Positions 46,094-64,000 of a stretch of 64,000 nucleotides of DNA are shown piece by piece; within the stretch, counting starts at the first letter, position 1; every line of letters starts with the position of its first letter. The stretch lies in the NCBI GenBank assembly GCA_054601695.1, contig BAAHQB010000105.1:558001-622000 (forward strand), written 5' to 3'. This stretch comes from Amorphochlora amoebiformis. Its lineage: Eukaryota > Cercozoa > Chlorarachniophyceae. A program made the translations under genes and the position numbers. The notes under the pieces were generated by a model. It was given only the letters and a program-made list of their open reading frames with translations, was not told the DNA's origin and made no database searches.

Positions 46094-46899
46094 GTCATCG
46101 AACCGTTGGTTAAACGAGAAAGAGCGTTTTAACTCACTAGCTTAACTGTAACTGATCATCTGCCCGGCATAACTAGTGTACTAGATAACATTTCATTTAT
46201 TTTATTACAATTTATAATTACTACTATAAAATTGCGTCATGTAATATATGTAAATCTCTCTAATACTTTTTCCTAGCGGAACATCTATTCTTTCGCTAAC
46301 AGGACTAAGATAATTAGATACCGTCTGCCGTATACCTTTTGTTGGCATACGCTATGTGCACTGATTATAGATGCCGCTAGTATTATAATATATTATAATT
46401 AGGATCTCAAGATCTAGAAGATATAGCGCCGAGATAGCTGTGATATCAAAGAATACTACAACACAGTCTAGACTCTAGAGTCAGCGCCAGTACATACCTA
46501 AAACGTGCTACGATACTACATACACGTATTATTACTACGTACATCTAGACATGTTAGGTATTACCACTATAATACATAGTCTAGATAGTACATGATACAT
46601 GTACTATTATAACTACATACCTAGAACATGCTACTACACTACATACACGTATTATTACTACGTACATGTTAGGTATTACCATACATGGAATTCGACATGA
46701 AGATCTCAAGTCTTGTTAGTCCAACGTCAGCAGTACAATGTCCGCGAGTTCCGAAGTATTGAGTGAGCAGCCTCAAGTAGCTTCCTTTGTGAGTGGTGCC
46801 TCTACGCATGTCGCAATAACACAGCCAGAGCCTTAACCGGTCTCGCAAAGGTATCGCTTATATGGCAACCAGCCAGTAAGAGATAAAGAATCTGAAGAG
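46094..46899. other. CTAG-rich unique spacer with a direct repeat, between convergent genes
   Basis: Lies between the SET stop and the RPL10A stop. About a dozen CTAG tetramers. Contains a direct repeat of about 70 bp: 46492-46566 and 46614-46681 share TACACGTATTATTACTACGT and GTTAGGTATTACC. Confidence 0.7.
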
Positions 46900-47355
46900 T
46901 TAGAAACCGTAGATCCTGTGGGACGGTCCCATGGTGCTCTTGAGATATAACCTCTTGACATTCTGCCAGTTCTTCTTGAGAAGGCTCACAAGCTTGTTGA
47001 CGGCCATAACAATGTTGACGCGGAGCTCCTCCTCACTCATGTTGACCTGTCCAACAGGGACACCCATGCAGAGAGTCTTCTTGTTCTTCAGGGCAAACTT
47101 AATGGTGGATTTAAGCTCTTCAATCTTAGAGTTCATGCTCTCGTTGTTGGTGATGGCGGTGGGGAACTTTCCAGCCTTGGAAAGACCCGGTCCCATCAGA
47201 CGGGGAAGCTTCTTGATAAGAGTGGAAGAAGCTAGGAAAGCATCGTATTTCTTGGCTAAAGGGAGGAAAAGGGGAGGATTAACCACATCAACATCACTGA
47301 ATAGAGAAATCTTCACACACATGCAAAAATTAAAATGTAAATGTTACACATATTC

Positions 47356-47387
<32 letters not shown>

Positions 47388-47443
47388 AATTATATATATA
47401 TATATAATATTATATATATATATATGTGATATATATGTCGAAG

Positions 47444-47477
<34 letters not shown>

Positions 47478-47509
47478 CATCATATATACACATATATACA
47501 TACACATAT

Positions 47510-47551
<42 letters not shown>

Positions 47552-48279
47552 TATATATATATACATATATGCATTGCATTAACATAAATGTATATTACAT
47601 ATGTATGCATATTATACATATATATACACATATATGGTATATATAATATATAATATAGATACATTATATATATAGTATATATTTAAGTGTGTGTGTATAT
47701 ACATGTTTCTAAATATGTAGCATGGCATAACGTAGATGTACATTTTGAAAATATTCATGTATTCTTATTCAGTATATTTATATATACACCAATAATTACA
47801 TGCGTATATATATATATATTATATATTATATATATATAATATATATGTTTATACGGACATATATTATGAAAAATTTAAAGATTTCGCAAGCCGAATACTC
47901 GTAGCCTGTCTAGAAATTTCTTGTTAGAGAATGAGATCTTGGTACTGCATTTACAAGCTTTGATTATTTGTACGTACCCATCTTCTTGACAAGCTTCTTG
48001 TTCTTCTTCAACTTCTTGACATCATCAACAGACTGGAAGTCAACACCGAGCTCCTTTGCCTCACCCAAGTGCTTCTCGTTTCCGATGATACAGATGGTGA
48101 AAGTCTTCCTGGGGCAGGAGGGGAGGGCAATAGCGCCGGAGAAACGCTTGTCGCGGGAAGGATCGTAGTTCTTCAGAGCAATTTGAAGCTCTACAGTCTC
48201 GAGGAAGTTACGCTTCTTCTCTTCAGCATGCTTCTTTATCTCTTCGATGGCGGTGCTGAGTGCATCGCTATTGATTTTG
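46900..48279 (-). CDS. RPL10A: Ribosomal protein uL1 (RPL10A), cytosolic large subunit; 5' end not resolved
   Basis: uL1 forms the L1 stalk of the 60S subunit at the E site. Two exons are clear: 48279-47978 and 47255-46900, joined across a (TA)n intron of 722 bp; the Ala codon is split G/CC. Family blocks: [91 protein letters not shown] and [20 protein letters not shown]. The ends match the family length of about 217 residues apart from the first two or three. The exon at 48279 begins after TTTTTTTTCAG in phase 2, so a short first exon with the start codon should lie upstream. An ATG at 48323 reads through in frame, but it crosses the obvious splice acceptor, so I do not use it. Confidence 0.97.
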
Positions 48280-48469
48280 CTGAAAAAAAATGGGAAGGAA
48301 ACGTGAACCTCCTGCACCGTCATAAAATAGACCCATCCACTACGTTATGTTGAATATTATGCCCATGCAATGCCTACAACATCTCCCCGCCGCCCCAACC
48401 CATGCTCTCCACCACGGACCTCATGGTTCAACTTCGGATATATTAGAACCGCGAAGTTAGAAATATCCG

Positions 48470-48543
48470 AATCTATTATAACTTTTCGGCTGTGGAATCG
48501 AACCATCGCTCCCGACTTGGGGCAAGCACTTTGACACCAAGGG

Positions 48544-48550
<7 letters not shown>
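48470..48550 (-). other. tRNA-like internal promoter remnant
   Basis: The minus strand carries a perfect B-box GGTTCGATTCC (48504-48494), with an A-box-like TGGTGTCAAAG upstream. Spacing is about 10 bases too short for a tRNA, and no 7-bp acceptor stem forms, so this is a relic or chance. It sits between RPL10A and the kinase start. Confidence 0.25.
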
Positions 48551-53639
<5,089 letters not shown>

Positions 53640-54440
53640 TCTAGGTGGTAGATTTAACTTTAGATCTGTGTATACTTCAATTGTTAGTTGGTGCTGAGTC
53701 TAGTGAGTTGAGAACCATCATGCTGAGCTCTATATTCTAGATATTCTGAATGAAACTACGTAGCTACGATCTGGGTCTCATAGACTAGCAGTAAGCCACT
53801 AGAGCAAGCTAGGCAAGTGCTACATGTATACGTTATAATTTATAAAGATTGTATATACTCATACTATATATATATATATAGCTCTCTGCTAGATCGTGTA
53901 ACGATTCATGTGACCGTACCGGGCCGGCTAGCTATGTCTAGATCATGGCTAGATATTTTAGCATAGTTCCGTGTTACTACGTAATTGAGTATAGTGAGTA
54001 TCTTCTTGTGTCACAGTATTTTCTTGTGTCACATTACTAGATTATTGTCGAAAGTTACCTGTCGCTTCAATTTTAAATAAGATTAATTCAACTTCATAAC
54101 TAACTAAGCCTATTACTTGTCATACAACTCCAGACTAGTCCAGATCTCATTCGCATTAATTTACACCTAAGAAATACAAGTTAAGGCTTAGAATCGGATT
54201 TACTACTAGTACTAGTTGGGTTGAGAGAGAGAGCGAAGCGTGATATTAAAAGAGAGCGAGAGAGGCTAAGGGACAGAAAGACAGAGAAGGGAATGGAATA
54301 CAAACCACATGCATTTAATCTGGGAAAGAAACCTATTAAGTATTACTTCAAATATTGAGATAACTTACATCTAGTATGTATGTGTGTATATTATATACGG
54401 TATATGTATATTATACATGACATACATAAAGTAATATATT

Positions 54441-54471
<31 letters not shown>

Positions 54472-54495
54472 GTTTATACTATAGTATAGATATAC

Positions 54496-54534
<39 letters not shown>

Positions 54535-54590
54535 CATATATGTGTATATGTGTGTGTGTATGTGTATCATACATAAATACTGGAATGTAT
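53640..54590. other. CTAG-rich spacer after the kinase gene, then (TA)n
   Basis: 53640-54270 is unique sequence with about 16 CTAG tetramers. A GA-rich patch near 54220-54290 and (TA)n from 54360 follow. No supported gene. Confidence 0.65.
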
Positions 54591-54632
54591 ACAGTTGTTC
54601 ATGTCCCTATATATGTTTATGTCCCTTATATA

Positions 54633-54676
<44 letters not shown>

Positions 54677-55089
54677 TTGATTATTACTTAATGCATTTTT
54701 GTATACATATGAGCTCTAGCATACATGAAATATTACAATTATACACACATATATATTTACATAACAATGGAAATAAACTCTATCGACAGCAACCCCACCG
54801 TGTACATGTTCACACGCCCAGATACTGGCTCCCGCCTTCACTGGGACCATTTCACTGGGACATGTACATGTTCTCTAGGCCAACCCTGTTTTCTAGAGAG
54901 CCCCGCCCGGCCAAACCACAACCCAGAATAAACGCATAACGGAAGGACCCATCCTGGTCATGTCAACCCTTTCAACGGCTTATCAGAAGCGCGATCGCCA
55001 TCACGCCCCCGTCACTGCTAGTCATGTATCGTAATTCATCTGCGCCAAATTGTTTCTTCTATATTTTTATTCCGCGAAATTATTCAAAA

Positions 55090-57850
<2,761 letters not shown>

Positions 57851-57860
<10 letters not shown>

Positions 57861-57950
57861 TGTGCGAAGTAAATAAATATGTATGTGTGGGTGTGAGCGT
57901 TTTTGCCTCATCAGTTGTCCCCTAGATCGTGCTGATGCGATGTGCGAATG
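57851..57950 (+). repeat. Short direct repeat GCTGATGYGATGTGCGAA
   Basis: Copies at about 57851-57868 and 57931-57948 are 17 of 18 identical, 80 bp apart. They lie downstream of the ankyrin gene, at or just after the possible terminal exon. Confidence 0.8.
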
Positions 57951-58179
57951 ACAGATGTGCCGTACACGAGGAAATTGTTCTTCTTCGCTCGGTCGACCGA
58001 CCACGAATAACGCTCGGAACTGTTCGACCATGTGTCGCTGCAGTTAGACGATGGCTTGGGCTGGCTTGAACCCGGAATGAAGCGGCACCAACCTAGCTTA
58101 CGAGTTCGAATTTTAACATGGTGCTACAGCAGCTACACCAAATTTGAAGCAAGTGCGACTGTTTGTATATATTCTAGAT

Positions 58180-58545
58180 ATTCTAGCTTGTATTTTTATA
58201 TCCAACTATCTAGACTATACTAGTATAGCTAGTTATAGTCAAGTTCAGCTTAATTAGAACGTGATCGTACAGTATGATCTACATGATCTCACGCGCTAGC
58301 TAGGCTAGCTAGTACAGATGTACTTGTACTAGTTGTATATATCTAGTATATATATATACAGTACTAGTCTAGTAGCTAGAGTAGTACAACATGTTTCCTA
58401 CATCTAGCTCAGCGCACAGCGCGCGCGCGCGATACTCTAGATACTATCTAGAGTCTAGACTATACACTAGTATAGGCGCAATATACCTAGCTAGCTATAG
58501 CTAGCTAGATACGTACGATATACTACGTAACACTACGATCTTGGT
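58180..58545. other. Extreme CTAG-rich block
   Basis: About 24 CTAG tetramers in 365 bp, where one or two are expected by chance, including GCTAGCTAG and CCTAGCTAGC runs and a GCGCGCGCGCGC tract near 58420. No open frame of interest. Lies between the convergent ankyrin and PDZ genes. Confidence 0.85.
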
Positions 58546-58808
58546 TTTCATATTCAGTTTTAGATTTTAATTGCAAGTCGATTACATCGGACTAGCACGC
58601 ATGATGACTGCAAACTGCGGCGCACGTGAAGTTCGCTCAAACTTGCAGCCTAGAGCACATTGCAGTGAGCCAATGCTCACACACGTCACTATGCTGTGCA
58701 TTCTTGAATGATTCTTGAAGGGTTCTTCTACATTAAATCAAGTTCTGTCTTTTTCTTTTTCTACAGATTTTGAAGTTTTGATGCTCTCTAAATTCAAGAA
58801 CAGACCAT

Positions 58809-58969
58809 ACAACTAGTCTCATCAAGCTTTTTCACCTGGTTATAATATGTAAAACACATATATAAATATATATTACATATGTAAATGTAACCAAACAACT
58901 AGTCTCATCAAGCTTTTTCACCTGGTTATAATGTGTAAACACAAAATATATGTTACATGTGTAAATCTA
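58809..58969. repeat. Tandem duplication of about 85 bp
   Basis: Units at 58809-58892 and 58896-58969. Both begin with CAACTAGTCTCATCAAGCTT, then TTTCACCTGGTTATAAT, identical over 37 bp, then diverge in AT-rich tails. Confidence 0.9.
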
Positions 58970-59068
58970 ACTATTAATTTACATAAATATGAATATGTGT
59001 GTTTTTTGTTGATAAAATACGTTAATACTCAGATACTATATATATATATATATATATATATAAAGTAA

Positions 59069-59392
59069 TTATATTTGGGTTGCACATACCCCAAAGTGGA
59101 TCTTTATCGGCAACTTCGACGCCCCGTCACGGATAGCCCCAACAAGTTTCCTGTGTCATTTTACATGTTAAATGATAAATATATGCATGTAAATTAGAAA
59201 GATATCTCTACATGATCGCAAGTATTCATAATAATTCGGTTCAATAATTCAACTGTTATAATAAAATTACTTGATTTCCACTTTTTCCCCCGTCATGTTA
59301 ATATCATTGATGGCCAGAATTGCCGAGCCCGCAGGGATACCGCTGTGATACAAAGGTTTAGGCTTGAGAGGGAATATTATCTCATACTTCTT

Positions 59393-59452
<60 letters not shown>

Positions 59453-59555
59453 TATATACATATACCATGCCATAAAAGGTTCGGGATATATATGGTACAA
59501 ATAGTTTGGGTTTTCACACCTGTTGAGAAGCTCGGTGTTTGTTGTAGGACTGAGA

Positions 59556-59614
<59 letters not shown>

Positions 59615-59754
59615 ACGCATATGTTACAAGTAGTTAAGATAAAATACTTATTTTCCATGTTTACATATACAAAAATACATCATATATACATTTTTTTTTA
59701 TTTAGTTCACAGTGTAGTATAATACATTTATATTCACAGTGTAGTATTATATTT

Positions 59755-59809
<55 letters not shown>

Positions 59810-59880
59810 CGAGCTTACATTGCGACGAATCGATACGGTGTGGTGCACATAGCTCTCTCCTGCTTCGTAGTCGCCTGTAC

Positions 59881-59913
<33 letters not shown>

Positions 59914-60608
59914 AGAGAGAGAGAAAGGAGAGAGAGAGAGAGAGAAAGTAGAGAGAGAGAAAAGAGAGAGAGAGAAAGGACACAGAGAGAGAAAGGGGAG
60001 AGAGAGAGAAAGGAGAGAGAGAGAGAGAGAAAGGAGAGAGAGAGAGAGAAAGGAGAGAGAGAGAGAGAAAGGAGAGAGAGAGAGAGAAAGGAGAGAGAGA
60101 GAGAAAAAGGAGAGAGAGAGAGAAAAAGGAGAGAGAGAGAGAAAAAGGAGAGAGAGAGAGAAAAAGGAGAGAGAGAGAAAGGAGAGAGAGAGAGAAAAAG
60201 GAGAGAGAGAGAGAAAAAGGAGAGAGAGAGAGAAAAAGGAGAGAGAGAGAGAGAAAGGGGAGAGAGAGAGAGAAAGGAGAGAGAGAGAGAGAAAGGAGAG
60301 AGAGAGAGAGAAAAGAGAGAGAGAGAGAGAAAAGAGAGAGAGAGAGAGAAAGGAGAGAGAGAGAGAGAAAAGAGAGAGAGAGAGAGAAAGGAGAGAGAGA
60401 GAGAGAGAAAGGAGAGAGAGAGAGAGAGAAAGGAGAGAGAGAGAGAGAGAAAGGAGAGAGAGAGAGAGAAAGGAGAGAGAGAGAGAGAGAAAGGAGAGAG
60501 AGAGAGAGAAAGGAGAGAGAGAGAGAGAAAGGAGAGAGAGAGAGAAAGTAGAGAGAGAGAAAGAAGAGAGAGAGAAAGTAGAGAGAGAGAAAGAAGAGAG
60601 AGAGAAAG

Positions 60609-60652
<44 letters not shown>

Positions 60653-60701
60653 TGTGTGCGTGTACATACAAGAACAAATATATAGTATATTAAATGTAAA
60701 T

Positions 60702-60755
<54 letters not shown>

Positions 60756-60894
60756 TATATATATACGTATAACAATAATAAAATATATGAACCTGGATGC
60801 GGAAGCCAAGGGGCATATTGTAGAAATAGTGGAATTTCCTCTGAAGTTTCACTTTCGGAGCTTCAGGATCAACATCCTCCTCCGATTCTTGCCA

Positions 60895-60950
<56 letters not shown>

Positions 60951-61112
60951 ATACATCTATTTATGAGACATATATACAGTGTACATATATTTCAACCTTG
61001 AGCACACTATCCGGACTGTTGGGTTGGATATTCGATTCTGTGCGATGTTTGGATGTCTCCCTTTTTGGGGTCTCACTAATCGAAAACTTCGAGTCAGACC
61101 GGGAAGATTTGC

Positions 61113-61152
<40 letters not shown>

Positions 61153-61195
61153 AAATATATATATATATATATATATGATGCACACAAAGGTCATA

Positions 61196-61226
<31 letters not shown>

Positions 61227-61304
61227 ATATATATATGTACGTGTATATGTTAAATATATATATATATATATATACATATGATGCACATAAAGGTCATATA
61301 TATC

Positions 61305-61347
<43 letters not shown>

Positions 61348-61556
61348 GTATGTATGTGTACAAATAATCTCTAAATCTATATCAAACTATATGTATTTTA
61401 CAGTTATAAAGGTTACTTACAATTTAGTGGCGGAGAGCTCGATCTGAAGTTGGACTTCCATTTTTGCAACTAGCTCATCGAGACCGGGACCTTCGTACTC
61501 TGTATATAATGTAAGTATATATATTGTGTGTGTGTGTGTGTATGTGTGTGTATACA

Positions 61557-61619
<63 letters not shown>

Positions 61620-61656
61620 ACATACACACACATATATAACATATATACACATATAT

Positions 61657-61727
<71 letters not shown>

Positions 61728-61752
61728 CATACATATACACCCACACATATAT

Positions 61753-61795
<43 letters not shown>

Positions 61796-61980
61796 TTACA
61801 TATATACATATATTTTTACCTTTCTTCTCCTCATCTTCATCCTCAAAATCGATATGTCCCTCAGCCAACTTCGTTGCCAACTCTCCTACAATATATAAAC
61901 ATTATATTAATATATTCGTAATATACTATATATATATATATGTAATATATGCAATGTATATATATATATATATATATATA

Positions 61981-62022
<42 letters not shown>

Positions 62023-62560
62023 AATATACGTGCGTATCTAAAAACCTACGTACGTACACGCTTCGACATATTTTGCTACGCTTTGAAAAGTATATAATAT
62101 ATAATATAATACTACGTTTGATCCTGGGGTGGTAGAACCGAAGCACAGCGAAGAAGATTGCGCTGCTGGACTCCACTGAGTAGGGTTAGGGTAGCGTTAG
62201 GGCGTTACTTGCACTTGCAAGGGTTAGGGTCAGGATGAGGAGATGTAATCGGGTTACGTTTTATGTTTTTTTTGGTTTACCAGTGGAGGTAGCACGGCAT
62301 TCAAACGCGCCTAGTTTAACCTGTTTATAAACATGGGGAATATATGTTTTTCTTTAACTCGTATTAATGTACATATTCCAGATATGACTTAAAATATCTA
62401 TCTAAATATAAATATAAATATGTACATATAAATGTTTTTTATATATTTTGTATATATATATATATATTATATAATACTTACCGTGAAGTCTTTCTGGGTT
62501 GCAGTGGAGACACGAGCGATGGAAAACTTGCTAAATACCGCGAAAGCTCTCTCCTAATAC

Positions 62561-62594
<34 letters not shown>

Positions 62595-62808
62595 TATATA
62601 TATATATATGTGTGTGTGTTATATATATATATACATATATATATATACATATTATATATATAGTCTTTTTTGACTCTCTTTTTCGTCGAAAGAAGTGTCA
62701 AAGACATCACCTTCATAGCAGAATTAACGGAACAGGCGAAACAGGTATTGTCCGCATTATCAACATATATATACACATATATACATATTATATTATACAT
62801 ATATATAA

Positions 62809-62862
<54 letters not shown>

Positions 62863-62972
62863 AGATTTGTGTATATTCATTGTACTTTATTACCTTGATA
62901 TTTTCGTTTGATTCGAGCTGAAAGGATGTAGTGTACTTGTGGGTATTAGCCTTTGACATGATCGCCTAATAT

Positions 62973-63015
<43 letters not shown>

Positions 63016-63176
63016 TTATTATCACTATAATGTATGTATATCACCTTGATGGCGTCTTTTTCTCCCTCAAGAATCACGCTGTACCTGGAATTATATCCTA
63101 TTAGTATAGCGCTTATCCATATGATTATATTTTATATATATTACATATATAACACACATATATGTCTATGTATATG

Positions 63177-63249
<73 letters not shown>

Positions 63250-63591
63250 GTAGATACATTTAGCATACTGGCATTAAGATATGTAGCATACGAGTATTAT
63301 AATATACGTGGTATTCTAACATTCATGTATACTATGACAGCATCCTCACTGGTTGGTATGCTCGTGGTACATCAAAATTCCTCCGATTTTGAGAGCTGTG
63401 TAGCTATTCAGAGCTTCCTTCACCATCTGGCGAGCGGTCGATACACACTGCAGAGATAGATGTGTTTGTAATGTTATGTGTATGTATATATTCTATGTAT
63501 TAGTGACATGACATATTCGAGCATACGTGAGTGTAGACTAAGGGTTAGGTGTATTCTTACTTGTCGAGTGTTGCCTTTCACTTCAAATCTA

Positions 63592-63641
<50 letters not shown>

Positions 63642-63794
63642 TTGAAAAAGAAGAGAGAGAAGAGGGGAGGAGCGAGGAGAGAATAAGATCGAACAGAAGA
63701 GAAAAAGAGGGACAGAAGAGGAAAAAAAAAAAACAGAGTAACAGAAGAGAAAAGAGAGAGGAAAAGGAGAGATAGACCTGAAGAATGTGCATGT

Positions 63795-63829
<35 letters not shown>

Positions 63830-63965
63830 CATGTTATATATAATATATTATATATTATATTATAATATCGTTCTAGATGACTTACGAGAACTGGTAACGC
63901 GCGAGATTCTTTCTTACTTCCCTCTCGAACGCGGCGTCGAAGTCTGGGCTCTCGGTGAATACCAT
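59069..63965 (-). CDS. Protein with N-terminal BLUF-like fold and C-terminal PDZ domain, 13 exons
   Basis: Exons in transcript order: 63965-63886, 63588-63561, 63447-63350, 63084-63045, 62965-62894, 62553-62482, 61880-61820, 61499-61421, 61111-60997, 60894-60793, 59549-59520, 59389-59271 and 59150-59069. They give 325 residues with all phases consistent. Residues 22-125 show the BLUF pattern: a strand (ARYQFSFEVKGN), a helix, [20 protein letters not shown], a helix, a strand, then RAFAVFSKF. The flavin-contacting Asn and Gln expected in true BLUF photoreceptors are not at the usual places, so light sensing is doubtful. An acidic and Ser-rich linker follows (FEDEDEEKK). The C-terminus is a PDZ domain ([48 protein letters not shown]). 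Exon 59549-59520 and the 5' edge at 59389 (or 59362) are weak. A GTATGT donor after GGG near 59089 leaves open further 3' exons. A (GA)n tract fills intron 10-11. Confidence 0.7.
59908..60642. repeat. (GA)n/(GAGAGAAAGGA)n tract
   Basis: About 730 bp of GA-rich units with a period of about 18 bp (GAGAGAGAGAGAAAGGA). On the minus strand, the sense strand of the PDZ gene, this is a long pyrimidine tract. Open frames in it are artefacts. Confidence 0.97.
62182..62240 (-). repeat. Short TTAGGG-type cluster in an intron
   Basis: Five or six TTAGGG-like units on plus, hence CCCTAA on the sense strand of the PDZ/BLUF-like gene. Lies within a unique patch of its intron between exons 62553-62482 and 61880-61820. 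Confidence 0.75.
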
Positions 63966-64000
63966 ACCTACGTAGTACGTACATGTTATGCAAATATATA

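Noticed and set aside
48494-48504. A functional tRNA gene
   Set aside because: The B-box is perfect, but A-box spacing is short and no acceptor stem pairs.
54725-54931. Short plus frame upstream of the ankyrin gene
   Set aside because: No homology I recognise and no splice-site support; could be leader sequence or chance.
59802-60685. Long open frames of 260-290 codons on both strands
   Set aside because: These are translations of the (GA)n tract in a PDZ-gene intron.
62670-62760. Possible exon in either direction within a PDZ/BLUF-gene intron
   Set aside because: The flanking exons (62894 and 62553) already join in phase and complete the domain; no acceptor fits on the minus strand.

Overview
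This is nuclear DNA from a eukaryote with intron-rich genes. GT-AG introns join exons into proteins that match conserved eukaryotic families: a uL1/RPL10A ribosomal protein, a FRA10AC1-type protein, a SET methyltransferase, a PX-AGC kinase, and ankyrin, PDZ and R3H proteins. There is no sign of operons or phage. Introns and spacers are full of (TA)n, (CT)n/(GA)n and CCCTAA/TTAGGG-type arrays, while exons have ordinary base composition. The host is probably a protist or alga; I cannot name the lineage. Most long open frames here are translated microsatellites (runs of Ile-Tyr or Ser-Leu) and are not genes. I rebuilt the genes by hand from splice-site phase and family motifs, so exon edges are predictions.

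Layout. 1-776: (TA)n only. 777-2771 (-): unidentified acidic protein. 2770-7699 (+): R3H-domain protein, probably continuing as exons at 10571-13976. 14987-22511 (-): FRA10AC1 family, 14 exons. 22512-22967: divergent promoter spacer. 22968-45346 (+): one SET-domain lysine/histidine methyltransferase (TPR + SET + Rubisco-LSMT-type substrate-binding domain), 26 exons with 1,620 coding bases in 22.4 kb. 46900-48279 (-): RPL10A. 48544-53639 (+): PX-domain AGC kinase, 19 exons, essentially complete. 55090-57860 (+): ankyrin-repeat protein. 59069-63965 (-): protein with an N-terminal BLUF-like fold and a C-terminal PDZ domain, 13 exons.

The genes are housekeeping, RNA-related or signalling genes with no evident shared pathway. 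The unusual content lies between exons. Telomere-like arrays sit inside introns, mostly with CCCTAA on the sense strand, and several abut 3' splice sites. Eight dispersed copies of a roughly 45-bp element are embedded in those arrays. There are two partial exon duplications. Four non-repetitive blocks extremely rich in CTAG lie downstream of gene ends.
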